This document shows positions 25,788 to 34,432 of a DNA stretch of 64,000 nt, piece after piece (the stretch's first letter is position 1; every line of letters begins with the position of its first letter). The DNA is from Hymenobacter negativus (GTDB lineage Bacteria; Bacteroidota; Bacteroidia; Cytophagales; Hymenobacteraceae), in assembly GCF_017571495.1 (NCBI RefSeq), contig NZ_JAGETZ010000001.1, positions 620,001 through 684,000 of the forward strand. The letters are read 5' to 3'. Both the position numbers and the translations under genes were made by a program. Under the pieces are notes generated by a model, which saw nothing but the letters and a program-made list of their open reading frames with translations, had not been told where the DNA came from and ran no database searches.

Positions 25788-27674
25788 ATGAAACATCCCA
25801 CGCTTGCGCACGCCGGCATTCCCATTGCCCCCTCCCTCGACTCAACCCTGGCCGATGACGGCGTAAAGCCTCGTCTGGCCCCCGACAAGCAGCGCCTAGT
25901 GCGCATTTCGGCCCTGGCGGTGTTGGTCGCGGTCACCATTAGCCTGGTGGCGCGCTTGCTGGTGTACTTGATTAATCTGGTTACCAACCTGGTTTTTCAC
26001 GGTGATTTTGCGGTAGAGTACCACAGCCCCGCTGATAACCACCTCGGCCTGTGGGTCATTCTGATGCCGGCGCTTGGTGGCCTGGTGGTCAGCCTGATGG
26101 CCATTTATGGTTCCAAAGCCATTCGCGGGCACGGCATCCCCGAGGCCATGGAGCAGATTCTGACCAACCAGAGCCGCATCAAGCCCTCCATTATGTACCT
26201 CAAGCCGCTATCGGCGGCCATTTCCATCGGTACGGGCGGGCCGTTTGGCGCCGAGGGGCCCATTATTGCCACGGGCGGCGCGCTGGGCTCCACGCTGGGC
26301 CAGCTCATCAAAATCACGCATCACGAGCGCAAGGTGCTGCTGGCGGCGGGAGCCACGGCGGGCATGTCGGCCATTTTCGGCACGCCCATCGCGGCGGTTT
26401 TTCTGGCTATCGAGCTGCTGCTGTTCGAGTTTTCGCCCCGCTCGCTGCTGCCGGTAGCGCTGGCCTGCATCACGGGCGCGGCCGGGCACCACTTGCTGTT
26501 CGAGCAGGGCGCCACGTTCCCCATGCCCACGCTCCTGACGCCCAGCAACGGCGCGCTGGCCATCTACAGCAGCATTGGCTTGCTGGTGGGCCTAGCATCG
26601 GTGGGCATCACCAAGCTGGTGTATTTCATTGAGGACCTGTTTGAGGAGCTGCCCATTCACTGGGCGTGGTGGCCGGCACTGGGCGGCCTGGCCGTGGGCG
26701 GCATCGGCTACTTCGCCCCCCAAACGCTGGGCGTAGGCTATGAAAACATCACCGCCGTGCTGTCCGGCTCCGCGCCGCTGAGCCTGCTGCTGACGCTGTG
26801 CTTTCTGAAGTTCGCCTCCTGGGCCATTTCGCTGGGCAGCGGCACCTCGGGCGGCACCCTGGCGCCGCTGCTCACCATTGGCGGAGCTACGGGCGCGCTG
26901 CTGGGCGTGGCCATTCAGCACTTCTTTCCGGGCTCCGATATTGTGCTGCCGCTGGCGGCGCTGGTGGGCATGGCGGCCATGTTTGCAGGTGCCTCGCGGG
27001 CGCTGCTCACCTCCATCGTGTTTGCGGTAGAAGCGACGGGCCAGGCGCAGGCACTGCTGCCGCTGCTGGGGGCCTGCACGGCCGCCTACCTGGTATCGTT
27101 CCTGATGATGGGCAATACCATCATGACCGAAAAAATTGCCCGTCGCGGCGTGAAAACACCCGTCGACTACGAACCCGACCTGCTCGACAAAGTGAACGTG
27201 GCCCGCGTGCTGCAAAATGGCATGGTCGCCATCGGCCTCGACAACAGCATCCGGGAAGTGCGCGAATGGGCCGAGCGCGAAGCCGAGCGCACCGGCCCGC
27301 ACCTGGTGGTGGTGAACCCTGACGGCGCCTTTGCCGGCATCATTAGCACTGTGGCCCTGGCCGGCTGGCACGCCGACGATGCGGCCCCCATCAGCGCCCT
27401 GCTGCAGCCCCGCTCTTCCACCGTGCTGGCCACCGACACCCTCCGCACCGCCGTGGAGCGCATGGCCCGCGAAAACGTGGACGTGCTGCCCGTGCTTGGC
27501 AGCGAGGCCCAGGTGAGCGGCATCATCTCCTACCGCGATATCCTGAACGCCTACAAAAACCGCCTCGAAGACGACCGCAGTGTAGTACCCAATCTTTCGC
27601 TCAAACGCAAGAGCCTGCGCGTATTGTTACGCGGGCAGGCCATGTTCCAGAAGCAGAAATCGGAGATTGAGTAG
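25788..27674 (+). CDS. CLC family chloride channel or transporter with C-terminal CBS pair
   Basis: 628 residues. Residues about 45-455 form the CLC membrane domain. GHGIPEA takes the place of GSGIPE, and GTGGPFGAEGPII holds the GxEGP motif with the gating glutamate kept. ATAGMSAIFGTPIAAVFLAIE and SGTSGGTLAP are the later selectivity loops. Residues about 480-600 form two CBS domains (VARVLQNGMVAIGLDNSIREVRE and VLATDTLRTAVERMARENVDVLPVL), which in related proteins bind nucleotides. Whether it is an H+/Cl- exchanger or a channel is not decided by what I can see. An upstream in-frame extension overlaps the transporter and was rejected. Confidence 0.92.
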   Translation: MKHPTLAHAGIPIAPSLDSTLADDGVKPRLAPDKQRLVRISALAVLVAVTISLVARLLVYLINLVTNLVFHGDFAVEYHSPADNHLGLWVILMPALGGLVVSLMAIYGSKAIRGHGIPEAMEQILTNQSRIKPSIMYLKPLSAAISIGTGGPFGAEGPIIATGGALGSTLGQLIKITHHERKVLLAAGATAGMSAIFGTPIAAVFLAIELLLFEFSPRSLLPVALACITGAAGHHLLFEQGATFPMPTLLTPSNGALAIYSSIGLLVGLASVGITKLVYFIEDLFEELPIHWAWWPALGGLAVGGIGYFAPQTLGVGYENITAVLSGSAPLSLLLTLCFLKFASWAISLGSGTSGGTLAPLLTIGGATGALLGVAIQHFFPGSDIVLPLAALVGMAAMFAGASRALLTSIVFAVEATGQAQALLPLLGACTAAYLVSFLMMGNTIMTEKIARRGVKTPVDYEPDLLDKVNVARVLQNGMVAIGLDNSIREVREWAEREAERTGPHLVVVNPDGAFAGIISTVALAGWHADDAAPISALLQPRSSTVLATDTLRTAVERMARENVDVLPVLGSEAQVSGIISYRDILNAYKNRLEDDRSVVPNLSLKRKSLRVLLRGQAMFQKQKSEIE

Positions 27675-27705
27675 CAATCCACTCAAAACTTGCCGACCAT
27701 TGAAT

Positions 27706-27737
27706 AAAGGCCTTCCGCACACTGCGGGGGGCCTTTT
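27706..27737. terminator. bidirectional terminator between convergent genes
   Basis: AAAGGCC..CCGCA and TGCGG..GGCCTTTT form the stem, with CAC at the tip. The fic gene stop codon begins in its last base. Confidence 0.8.
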
Positions 27738-28723
27738 CAGTTATCTTGATTAATCAAATTCACCACCAGCGTTACCATGGTAGCCTTATCCTCTGGCTTA
27801 CTCTCGGCAATGAGCAGCGTGAGCGCTACCAGCGCGTTATCGGCCAGCCGGCGCGAGCCATCGGGATGGTACAGGCACCGGTTCCGGTCCAGAAACCACA
27901 CGAATAGGAAGGCCGCAATGCGCTTGTTGCCATCCGAAAACGAGTGGTTTTTCACCACGAAATACAGCAGGTTGGCCGCTTTTTCCTCCACGCTCGGGTA
28001 TAGGTCTTCGCCGCCAAAACTTTGGTAGATGGACCGGACCGAGCTTTGAAAAGAGGCATCCTTTTCTCGCCCAAAAAGCGCGCTGCCGCCAAACTGCGTA
28101 CGCAGGCTATCTACGGCTTCCAACCCGGCTTCATAGGTTAGCTCAAAGGGCTCTTCGCTAGCGGTACCGCGCACCCGCAGGCGCTGGTGGTCGTATTGGT
28201 CCAGCACATCAAGCGCGCGGGCGTAGTCACCCAGCACCCGCAGTAGCGCATCTGACTGGTCAGAAGTCAGCTCCTGATTAGCTGCTACTTCACCCTGTAG
28301 CTGCACCAGCCGCTTGAGGTCGGCCAGCTGGCGGGCGCTTTCGCGCAGGCGCTTCTCGTTGAGTGCATAGCCTTGCACGAGATACTGGCGCAGAATGCTC
28401 GTGGCCCACTGCCGGAAGTGGGTACCACGCAAGGACTTCACCCGGTAACCGACAGAGATAATAACGTCGAGATTGTAGTGTTTAACATGGTAGTTTTTAC
28501 CGTTAGCAACAACTGTCAAGGATTCCTTGACAGTTGAATCTTCGCTTAATTCACCTTCCCGAAAAAGATTCCGAATGTGCAGACTAACGTTCTGCTTGGT
28601 CGTATCAAAAAGCTCCACCATCTGCGTCTGCGTCAGCCACACAGTTTCGTGGTCCAGTTGCACTTCGAGTTGCGTTTGCCCATCAGGGGCTTGGTAGAGC
28701 AGGATATTATTGGTCAGGTTCAT
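27737..28723 (-). CDS. RhuM family N-terminal domain fused to a Doc-like Fic domain
   Basis: 328 residues. The N-terminal half (1-about 120) is virulence-RhuM-like: LEVQLDHETVWLTQTQMVELFDTTKQNVSLHIRNLF, then YNLDVIISVGYRVKSLRGTHFRQWAT. That is a phage-Rha-like, probably DNA-interacting region. The C-terminal half has the Fic/Doc motif HSFSDGNKRIAAFLFVWFL (about residue 265). It carries the active-site His, with GNKR in place of the usual GNGR, which recalls Doc-type enzymes. It could modify a target by AMPylation or phosphorylation, but no inhibitory helix or antitoxin gene was recognised next to it. The fusion is common and seen as a solo chromosomal gene. Its function is inferred. Confidence 0.87.
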   Translation of the reverse strand: MNLTNNILLYQAPDGQTQLEVQLDHETVWLTQTQMVELFDTTKQNVSLHIRNLFREGELSEDSTVKESLTVVANGKNYHVKHYNLDVIISVGYRVKSLRGTHFRQWATSILRQYLVQGYALNEKRLRESARQLADLKRLVQLQGEVAANQELTSDQSDALLRVLGDYARALDVLDQYDHQRLRVRGTASEEPFELTYEAGLEAVDSLRTQFGGSALFGREKDASFQSSVRSIYQSFGGEDLYPSVEEKAANLLYFVVKNHSFSDGNKRIAAFLFVWFLDRNRCLYHPDGSRRLADNALVALTLLIAESKPEDKATMVTLVVNLINQDN

Positions 28724-28778
28724 TTAAAAATCCTTGTTGCTGCATACCAAGGTAGTTGATATTAAATATGCTGCAAAC

Positions 28779-28815
28779 GCAAAAAGGCCCAGCTTATTCA
28801 GCCGAGCCTTTTTGC
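28779..28815. terminator. terminator between the RhuM-Fic gene and lpdA
   Basis: GCAAAAAGGC and GCCTTTTTGC pair with internal GCT/AGC. T runs occur on both strands. It is placed to end lpdA transcription on the minus strand. Confidence 0.75.
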
Positions 28816-28834
28816 TTGTGGTTTTGAGAGAATT

Positions 28835-30229
28835 CTATAAGTGAATCACCTCGCCGTACGCCGCGGCGGCGGCTTCCATAATGGCTTCAGACATGGTGGG
28901 GTGCGGGTGCACCGACTTAATGATTTCCATGCCGGTGGTTTCCAGCTTGCGGGCTACCACTACTTCGGCAATCATCTCGGTCACGTTCGAACCAATCATG
29001 TGGGCACCGAGCCACTCGCCGTATTTCTTGTCGAAGATGACTTTCACGAAGCCGTCTTTCACGCCGGCAGCGCTGGCTTTGCCCGAGGCTGAGAAGGGGA
29101 ATTTGCCCACCAGCACGTCGTAGCCTTTGGCTTTGGCTTCGGCTTCGGTGTAGCCTACGCTGGCGATTTCGGGCGAGGCGTAGGTACAGCCGGGGATGTT
29201 CTGGTAGTTGAGCGGCTCGGGGTGGTGGCCGGCAATTTTCTCCACGCAGATGATGCCTTCGGCCGAGGCCACGTGGGCCAGCGCGGGGCCGGGCACGATG
29301 TCGCCGATGGCGTAGATGCCGGGCACATTGGTCTGGTAGAAATCGTCCACAATCACGCGGCCGCGCTCTACTTTGATGCCCAGCTCTTCGATGCCGATGT
29401 TTTCGAGGTTGGTGGTCACGCCCACAGCGCTCAGCACCACGTCGCACTCAATTACCTGCTCGCCCTTGGCGGTTTTGATGGTCACTTTGCAGCCTTCGCC
29501 GGCGGTATCCACCTTGATTACTTCGGCACTGGTGAGCACGTTCACGCCGATTTTGCGGAACGACTTTTCCATCTGGCGCGATACTTCCTCGTCCTCCACC
29601 GGCACGATGCGGGGCAGGAACTCCACCACCGTCACCTCCGAACCCATGGTGCGGTAGAAATAGGCAAACTCGACGCCGATGGCGCCGGAACCCACCACCA
29701 CGAGGCGCTTGGGCAGCTGCTCCATGGCCATGGCTTTGCGGTAGCCAATGATTTTCTTGTTGTCGACGGGCATCGTCGGCAGTTCGCGCGAGCGGGCGCC
29801 GGTGGCCAGGATGATGGATTTGGCTTCCACCGTTTCCTTGCTGCCGTCAGCCTTGGTCACTTCTACTTTGCCGGGAGCTACCACTTTGCCGGTGCCCATC
29901 ACGGTCTCAATCTTATTCTTTTTGAACAGGAAGTTAATGCCCTTGCTCATGCCATCGGCCACGCCGCGGCTGCGCGAAATCACAGCGCCAAAATCATAGC
30001 CGACGCCTTCGGCTTTCAGGCCGTAGTCGCTGGCGTGGTTCAAGTATTCAAATACCTGGGCCGATTTGAGCAGCGCTTTCGTCGGAATACAGCCCCAGTT
30101 GAGGCAGATGCCGCCCAGCGACTCGCGCTCGATAACCCCCACTTTCAAGCCCAGTTGCGAGGCCCGGATTGCGGCCACGTACCCGCCGGGGCCACTGCCG
30201 ACCACGACCAAATCAAATTGCAATGCCAT
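28835..30229 (-). CDS. lpdA: dihydrolipoyl dehydrogenase
   Basis: 464 residues. It is the E3 flavoenzyme of pyruvate and 2-oxoglutarate dehydrogenase and glycine cleavage. FAD-binding GSGPGGYVAAIRASQLG is at the N-terminus. The redox-active disulfide CLNWGC (about 40-45) is in GGICLNWGCIPTKALL. NAD-binding GSGAIGVEFAYFY is near 180. FAD-binding YAIGDIVPGPALAHVASAEG and the C-terminal HPHPTMSEAIMEA carry the catalytic His-Glu pair. Start 30229 (MALQFDLVVVG) is preferred over a longer in-frame ATG at 30256. No E1/E2 genes are adjacent, so it stands alone. Confidence 0.97.
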   Translation of the reverse strand: MALQFDLVVVGSGPGGYVAAIRASQLGLKVGVIERESLGGICLNWGCIPTKALLKSAQVFEYLNHASDYGLKAEGVGYDFGAVISRSRGVADGMSKGINFLFKKNKIETVMGTGKVVAPGKVEVTKADGSKETVEAKSIILATGARSRELPTMPVDNKKIIGYRKAMAMEQLPKRLVVVGSGAIGVEFAYFYRTMGSEVTVVEFLPRIVPVEDEEVSRQMEKSFRKIGVNVLTSAEVIKVDTAGEGCKVTIKTAKGEQVIECDVVLSAVGVTTNLENIGIEELGIKVERGRVIVDDFYQTNVPGIYAIGDIVPGPALAHVASAEGIICVEKIAGHHPEPLNYQNIPGCTYASPEIASVGYTEAEAKAKGYDVLVGKFPFSASGKASAAGVKDGFVKVIFDKKYGEWLGAHMIGSNVTEMIAEVVVARKLETTGMEIIKSVHPHPTMSEAIMEAAAAAYGEVIHL

Positions 30230-30455
30230 AAAATCTGCGAAAGAAAAAAAGTACACCGGGCCCGGCTGGGGGACCCACCCAATTGTGGCCGCAAAGATAG
30301 CCGCGCCCTCTTACCGGGCCACACCTGCTCATTGCAACCGTTTGCTTTCGCCAACAAGATTAGGGCGTAATAGGTGCTGGCAGCCAATCTGCTCTTCGTC
30401 CCGTATAAGCCTCCGGCTACGGCACAGCTTGCCCGGCCTACTTATTTCTGCTTTT
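30230..30455. other. divergent intergenic region between lpdA and the TPR gene
   Basis: It should carry the promoters of two divergent genes. CTACTTATTTCTGC just upstream of the ATG at 30456 is a weak -7 candidate. No gene, repeat or structure stood out. Confidence 0.4.
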
Positions 30456-31364
30456 ATGAAATCACGTTTTCGCTTCCCTTTGGCGGCCCTTGGGCTGCTT
30501 GCTTTCCTCACCAATTGCGCCACCACCGTTACCGAGAAGGAGAAACCCAGCAACACGAGCCAGCTGATGACCGTGCCGGAAGCCACCGGTGCCCGCCGGC
30601 CTGATTCGACCGGGGCCGCCACCTCTGCCCCCGATGCCCGCACCACTGGCGAGGCCAATGGCATTGCTGCCACGCCCGCTACCGCCGTAGCCTCCGAAGC
30701 CGCGACGGCCGGCACCACGGGCGCTCCGGAAATTCTTTCGGCCGCTGCCGCTTCGGCCGAGCGGGAAAAGGAGAAGAAAATGACCGCGCTCGACTACCGT
30801 AACATGCTGGCCAACGCCGATGCCATTCTGAAAGTGGAACCCAAAAGCTCGACCGCTTACCTGCAGCGTGCCAAGGCTAAAAGCTATTTGAAAAACTACG
30901 CCGAAGCCCTGCCCGACTACGCCGCCGCCATCCGCTACCAGCGTGACAACCCCGACGCCTACTATAACCGAGGCGTAAACCGCTTGATGATGAAGCAGTA
31001 CAAGGCCGCAGTTACCGATTTTTCGGGCGCCATCAAGTACCGCCCCGAGGATAAAGAGTCGTACTTCGGGCGGGGCGTGGCCAAAATGCAGTCGTACCAA
31101 TACAAGTCGGCGGTGGGTGACTTCACTAAAGCCATCCAGTTGGATTCTACTTACGCCGATGCCTGGGAGTACCGCGGCATCAGCTATTCCTCGTTCGATA
31201 AGCTCTCGGAAGCTCGCCGCGACCTTGAAAAAGCCGCCCAGCTCAACCCCGAAGCTGCCAAGAGCCTGAAGCGCTACGTGGGCACGGACGAAGGCCACAC
31301 TCCCATCAAAACGCCCGTTTCCCGCACCACCGGCGGCTACCACCCCAAGCCCGGCCAGCACTAG
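30456..31364 (+). CDS. tetratricopeptide-repeat lipoprotein
   Basis: 302 residues from the ATG at 30456. The signal peptide has lipobox LTNC (about 18-21). A Thr/Ala-rich linker spans about 25-105. Four TPR-like pairs follow from about 120 to 275 (for example AYLQRAKAKSYLKNYAEALPDY, AYYNRGVNRLMMKQYKAAVTDF, SYFGRGVAKMQSYQYKSAVGDF, AWEYRGISYSSFDKLSEARR). It is an envelope scaffold-type protein, probably outer-membrane anchored. An extended frame upstream to 30066 has no family support. Its partner is unknown. Confidence 0.87.
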   Translation: MKSRFRFPLAALGLLAFLTNCATTVTEKEKPSNTSQLMTVPEATGARRPDSTGAATSAPDARTTGEANGIAATPATAVASEAATAGTTGAPEILSAAAASAEREKEKKMTALDYRNMLANADAILKVEPKSSTAYLQRAKAKSYLKNYAEALPDYAAAIRYQRDNPDAYYNRGVNRLMMKQYKAAVTDFSGAIKYRPEDKESYFGRGVAKMQSYQYKSAVGDFTKAIQLDSTYADAWEYRGISYSSFDKLSEARRDLEKAAQLNPEAAKSLKRYVGTDEGHTPIKTPVSRTTGGYHPKPGQH

Positions 31365-31382
31365 GAACCTGTGCGCCTATCG

Positions 31383-31462
31383 TGCGGAACGCAGTGAAGC
31401 ACCTTATCACGTTGGAACAATTCGTTCAGATGCGATAAGGTGCTTCATTGTGTTCTGCATGG
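31383..31462. repeat. interspersed palindrome, family D
   Basis: The 39-base imperfect arms meet almost without a loop. The best-conserved segment is TGAAGCACCTTATC (about 31395-31408), which returns as its complement GATAAGGTGCTTCA (about 31434-31447). It lies between the ends of convergent genes, and no other copy was seen in the window. Confidence 0.7.
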
Positions 31463-31474
31463 CAGGCAGTTCCG

Positions 31475-32716
31475 CTACTTCCCGCCGAAAAACAGCTTGA
31501 AATAGAAGCTCGGCTTGCGCAGCTGCTCGCGCAAGTCCAAATCCATAAACATCATGGAGAGCGTGGCGGCCAGCGTGGGATTACTCACCGCCCGGTTGGC
31601 CACGATGTTGAACAGGCTGGGGAAGTTGAGCAGCCGCTGCATCACGCGGCTTAGGCGCAGCTCCTGGCCGAGGCGATTGTAAACGGCTTTGTCGTAATTC
31701 TTGAGGAACACCGGGCTAAAGTCGTTCGTTTTTACTGCCTCAATGGCCCAGATGGCCGCGTGCCGCCCGCTCACCATGGCGTGCGAAATGCCCTCGCCCG
31801 AGAAAGGGTCGATGAGCGAGCCAGCATCACCGAGTAGGAAATACCCCGGCCCCGACAGCGCCCGCCGCTTCGAACCCAATGGCAGTCCAAAGCCTTTCAC
31901 GGAGCCCAGGCGCGTGGCCCCGGCGAAGCGCGGTGCTAAGTCGGGGTGCGTTGTGAGAATCTCGTCTAGGCGCTGGCGCAGATTCACCTTTTTGTCGGCC
32001 ACGGTCTTCGAGAGCATGCCCACACCCACATTGGCCTGGCCATTGGGCAACGGAAACACCCAGAGGTAGCCGGGCAGGAAATCCTTAATGAAGTGTAACT
32101 CGATGAAATTATCGGGGCTCAGGCCGGCTACACCGTCATAGTAGGTGCGCAGGCCGGCGCAGTGGTGGTCGGGCTCGAGGGCATGGCCGGCCACTTTGCG
32201 GGCGAATTCAGATTGGGCGCCATTGGCGACGAGTAGCAGACGGCAGGAGGCAATTTCCTGGCCGGCTTTGTCGAGCAGCTGCCAGCCGGTGGGCATGCGC
32301 TCGGTACGGGCCACGTCCACATTCTCGCGGAAATCAATTTCGGGGCGCTGGCGCACTTCTTCGACCAGGAAATTATCGAAGTCGATGCGTTTGGCCACGT
32401 GGCCGGCAGTGGGGTCGTGGGCTTTGTCGAACTTGGGCTTGAAGGGGATGCTGAGCTTGCGGCCGTTGGGCGCGATGAAGTCGATACCCCAGCTCGGAAT
32501 CTGAATGGGAGCGGCGGCCAGTTTGGCGTGCAGGCCGGGCTCGATGCGCTTCAACTCGTTGATGACCTTGCCGCTGAGGGCGTCGCCGCAGGTTTTGTCG
32601 CGCGGGAAAGCGGCGCGGTCCAAGAGCAGGCAGCGCTGGCCGGCATTGGCGAGGTGCAGGGCGGCGGTGGCCCCGCCGGGGCCCGCGCCCAGAATACAGA
32701 TGTCGTGGTGGGGCAT
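31475..32716 (-). CDS. geranylgeranyl-reductase family FAD-dependent oxidoreductase
   Basis: 413 residues. N-terminal FAD-binding GAGPGGATAALHLANAGQRCLLLDRAAFPRDKTCGD with the family-typical CGD turn, then VANGAQSEF in the middle. GDAGSLIDPFSGEGISHAMVSGRHAA near 290 is the second FAD motif of this family. These enzymes reduce isoprenoid chains or halogenate/hydroxylate aromatic products; the substrate is not evident. It could be a menaquinone- or lipid-modifying enzyme. It starts beside a family A repeat and is divergent from fabG. Confidence 0.88.
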   Translation of the reverse strand: MPHHDICILGAGPGGATAALHLANAGQRCLLLDRAAFPRDKTCGDALSGKVINELKRIEPGLHAKLAAAPIQIPSWGIDFIAPNGRKLSIPFKPKFDKAHDPTAGHVAKRIDFDNFLVEEVRQRPEIDFRENVDVARTERMPTGWQLLDKAGQEIASCRLLLVANGAQSEFARKVAGHALEPDHHCAGLRTYYDGVAGLSPDNFIELHFIKDFLPGYLWVFPLPNGQANVGVGMLSKTVADKKVNLRQRLDEILTTHPDLAPRFAGATRLGSVKGFGLPLGSKRRALSGPGYFLLGDAGSLIDPFSGEGISHAMVSGRHAAIWAIEAVKTNDFSPVFLKNYDKAVYNRLGQELRLSRVMQRLLNFPSLFNIVANRAVSNPTLAATLSMMFMDLDLREQLRKPSFYFKLFFGGK

Positions 32717-32741
32717 AATGGTGGGGCGAAGTTAGGTTGCT

Positions 32742-32849
32742 GTAGCGCGTAGTAGCGCGAACTTTTAGTTCGCGTCCCCCGCACCGTTAAAGCCCTGTGC
32801 GAGTCGTTTGGAGACGCGAACTGAAAAGTTCGCGCTACGTCCGCGCTAC
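32742..32849. repeat. interspersed palindromic repeat, family A, copy with doubled ends
   Basis: Left GTAGCGCG is doubled (32742 and 32752), followed by AACTTTTAGTTCGCGTCCCC. The right side is its complement with one inserted base, again ending in a doubled CGCGCTAC (to 32849). The core CACCGTTAAAGCC between the arms recurs, inverted, in the copy at 55069-55158. Confidence 0.85.
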
Positions 32850-32858
32850 TTACCTTCG
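32829..32858 (+). promoter_or_regulatory. candidate fabG promoter formed with a repeat arm
   Basis: TACCTTCG at 32851-32858 is a near -7 box with the ATG only five bases downstream. TTCG (32829-32832) in the repeat arm is 18 bases further upstream and could be the -33 element. The layout is similar to sbcC. Inferred. Confidence 0.35.
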
Positions 32859-32862
32859 CCCC

Positions 32863-33612
32863 ATGACCAACACACTCACCGGAAAAGTAGCCCTCGTAAC
32901 GGGTGCTTCCAAAGGAATTGGCCGCGCCATCGCGGCGCATTTTGCCCAGCTCGGCGCCGATGTCGCCTTCACCTATTTGTCGTCCGTGGAGAAGGGCCAG
33001 GCCCTCGAAACCGAGCTTTCGGCTGCGGGCACCAAGGTGAAAGGCTACCGCTCCGACGCCTCTGACTACGCCCAGGCCGAACAACTCGTCACCGATGTGG
33101 TGGCGGATTTTGGCAAGCTCGACATCCTCGTTAATAACGCCGGCATCACCCAGGATGGCCTGCTGATGCGCATGAGCGAGGAGCAGTGGGACAACGTCCT
33201 CACCGTCAACCTCAAGTCCGTATTTAATCTGACGAAAGCCGCCACCAAGCCCATGATGCGCGCTAAGGCCGGCTCCATCATCAACATGACCAGCGTGGTG
33301 GGCATCAAGGGCAACGCCGGGCAGGCCAACTATGCCGCCAGCAAGGCCGGCATCATTGGCTTCACTAAATCGGTGGCCTTAGAACTGGGCTCGCGCAACA
33401 TTCGCTGCAACGCCATTGCCCCCGGCTTCATCGAAACCGAAATGACCGATGCCCTCGACCCCAAGCAGGTAGACGAGTGGCGCAAGGCCATCCCGCTCAA
33501 GCGCGGCGGCCGGCCCGAGGACGTAGCCAAGGCCACGGCGTTTCTGGCTTCTGATGATTCGGCCTACATCACCGGTCAGGTGTTGCAGGTGGACGGCGGA
33601 ATGCTGACGTAG
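32863..33612 (+). CDS. fabG: 3-oxoacyl-[acyl-carrier-protein] reductase
   Basis: 249 residues. It catalyses the NADPH-dependent reduction of beta-ketoacyl-ACP in fatty acid synthesis. Rossmann motif TGASKGIGRAIA (about 13-24) and NNAG (about 91) are present. The catalytic Ser-Tyr-Lys sits in SVVGIKGNAGQANYAASKAG (about 140-160). APGFIETEMTDAL and YITGQVLQVDGGM close the fold as in FabG rather than a generic SDR. A start at 32863 (MTNTLTGKVALVTG) avoids an extension through the repeat. No fab cluster is present. Confidence 0.93.
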   Translation: MTNTLTGKVALVTGASKGIGRAIAAHFAQLGADVAFTYLSSVEKGQALETELSAAGTKVKGYRSDASDYAQAEQLVTDVVADFGKLDILVNNAGITQDGLLMRMSEEQWDNVLTVNLKSVFNLTKAATKPMMRAKAGSIINMTSVVGIKGNAGQANYAASKAGIIGFTKSVALELGSRNIRCNAIAPGFIETEMTDALDPKQVDEWRKAIPLKRGGRPEDVAKATAFLASDDSAYITGQVLQVDGGMLT

Positions 33613-33620
33613 AAGAAACG

Positions 33621-34412
33621 ATGGCCACGCCGGAAGAACACGCTGCGCATAATGCAGAAGCGGAGCAGCGGATTCTCAGTGATGTGAAGGAGCATGGGTT
33701 TCATGTTGCGCTGTTTAATGGCGACGGCTACTCTCCCAGCTTCGCCTATACAATCGGCCTATATAAAACGTATGGGTACCCCGAGCTTATTTGTTTTGGC
33801 TTTGGGCTAGATTTATTGCATTCGGTGCTTTGGGAGGGCAAAAGGCTGCTGGACAAGCAGCCCAAGCCCGACCTTGGTGTTGGCTATCCTGATTTTCTGC
33901 AGGACTTCGACATGCGTTTTGTAATCGTAGACCCAACTCGCTACCAGGATTATTTCGGCTACGCTGCGTGGTTTTACGATAGCTGGGATTTTCCGGCGCT
34001 GCAAACTGTATGACCCGACAAACAAGCACTTTATCCGTGGGATGATGGCTTCAATCCTGATTGGAAAGCTGCCCAGCCGCTACTTGACCGGGACCATAAC
34101 TTCAAATTTCGGGAGGACCGGAATTTGGGTGTTTACACCACACGTCCGGTTTTAGAAGGTTTGCCGATTCTGCGCGTAGTCCACGACGACGATGGCAGCT
34201 GGCAGTTTCTTTGCGATACAACTTATGACGTGGCCGACTTAAAAGTGGTCGCGTTAGAGGCAATAGTAAAACGCGACCCAACGGTCAATGAGTTATTTCA
34301 GCTGAATTACGGCTGGCACGCATTGCGGGAAGCAGTGGGCGAAAAATGGCAAACCGCAGAACATGAAATAGAAGAAGAGGACGATACTGAAGACATAGAA
34401 GAAACGGAGTGA
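33621..34412 (+). pseudogene. DUF4262 gene interrupted by one in-frame TGA
   Basis: The reading frame 33621-34412 (263 codons before the stop) is continuous except for TGA at 34011-34013. The first part (130 residues) has SPSFAYTIGLYKTYGYPELICFG, the DUF4262 core. After the TGA the same frame goes on with PDKQALYPWDDGFNPDW and further family-like sequence to an acidic end (EEEDDTEDIEETE). In my memory of the family the interrupted position is W in a VWPDK-type motif, so TGG to TGA is the simplest explanation. It is a pseudogene by nonsense mutation, a sequencing error, or readthrough. Function of the family is unknown. Confidence 0.8.
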
Positions 34413-34432
34413 TAAATTACTGCTAGTGCCCC

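Noticed and set aside
34011..34013. TGA as selenocysteine codon
   Set aside because: No selenocysteine-insertion hairpin or Sec machinery is seen, and the family position is expected to be Trp, not Cys.
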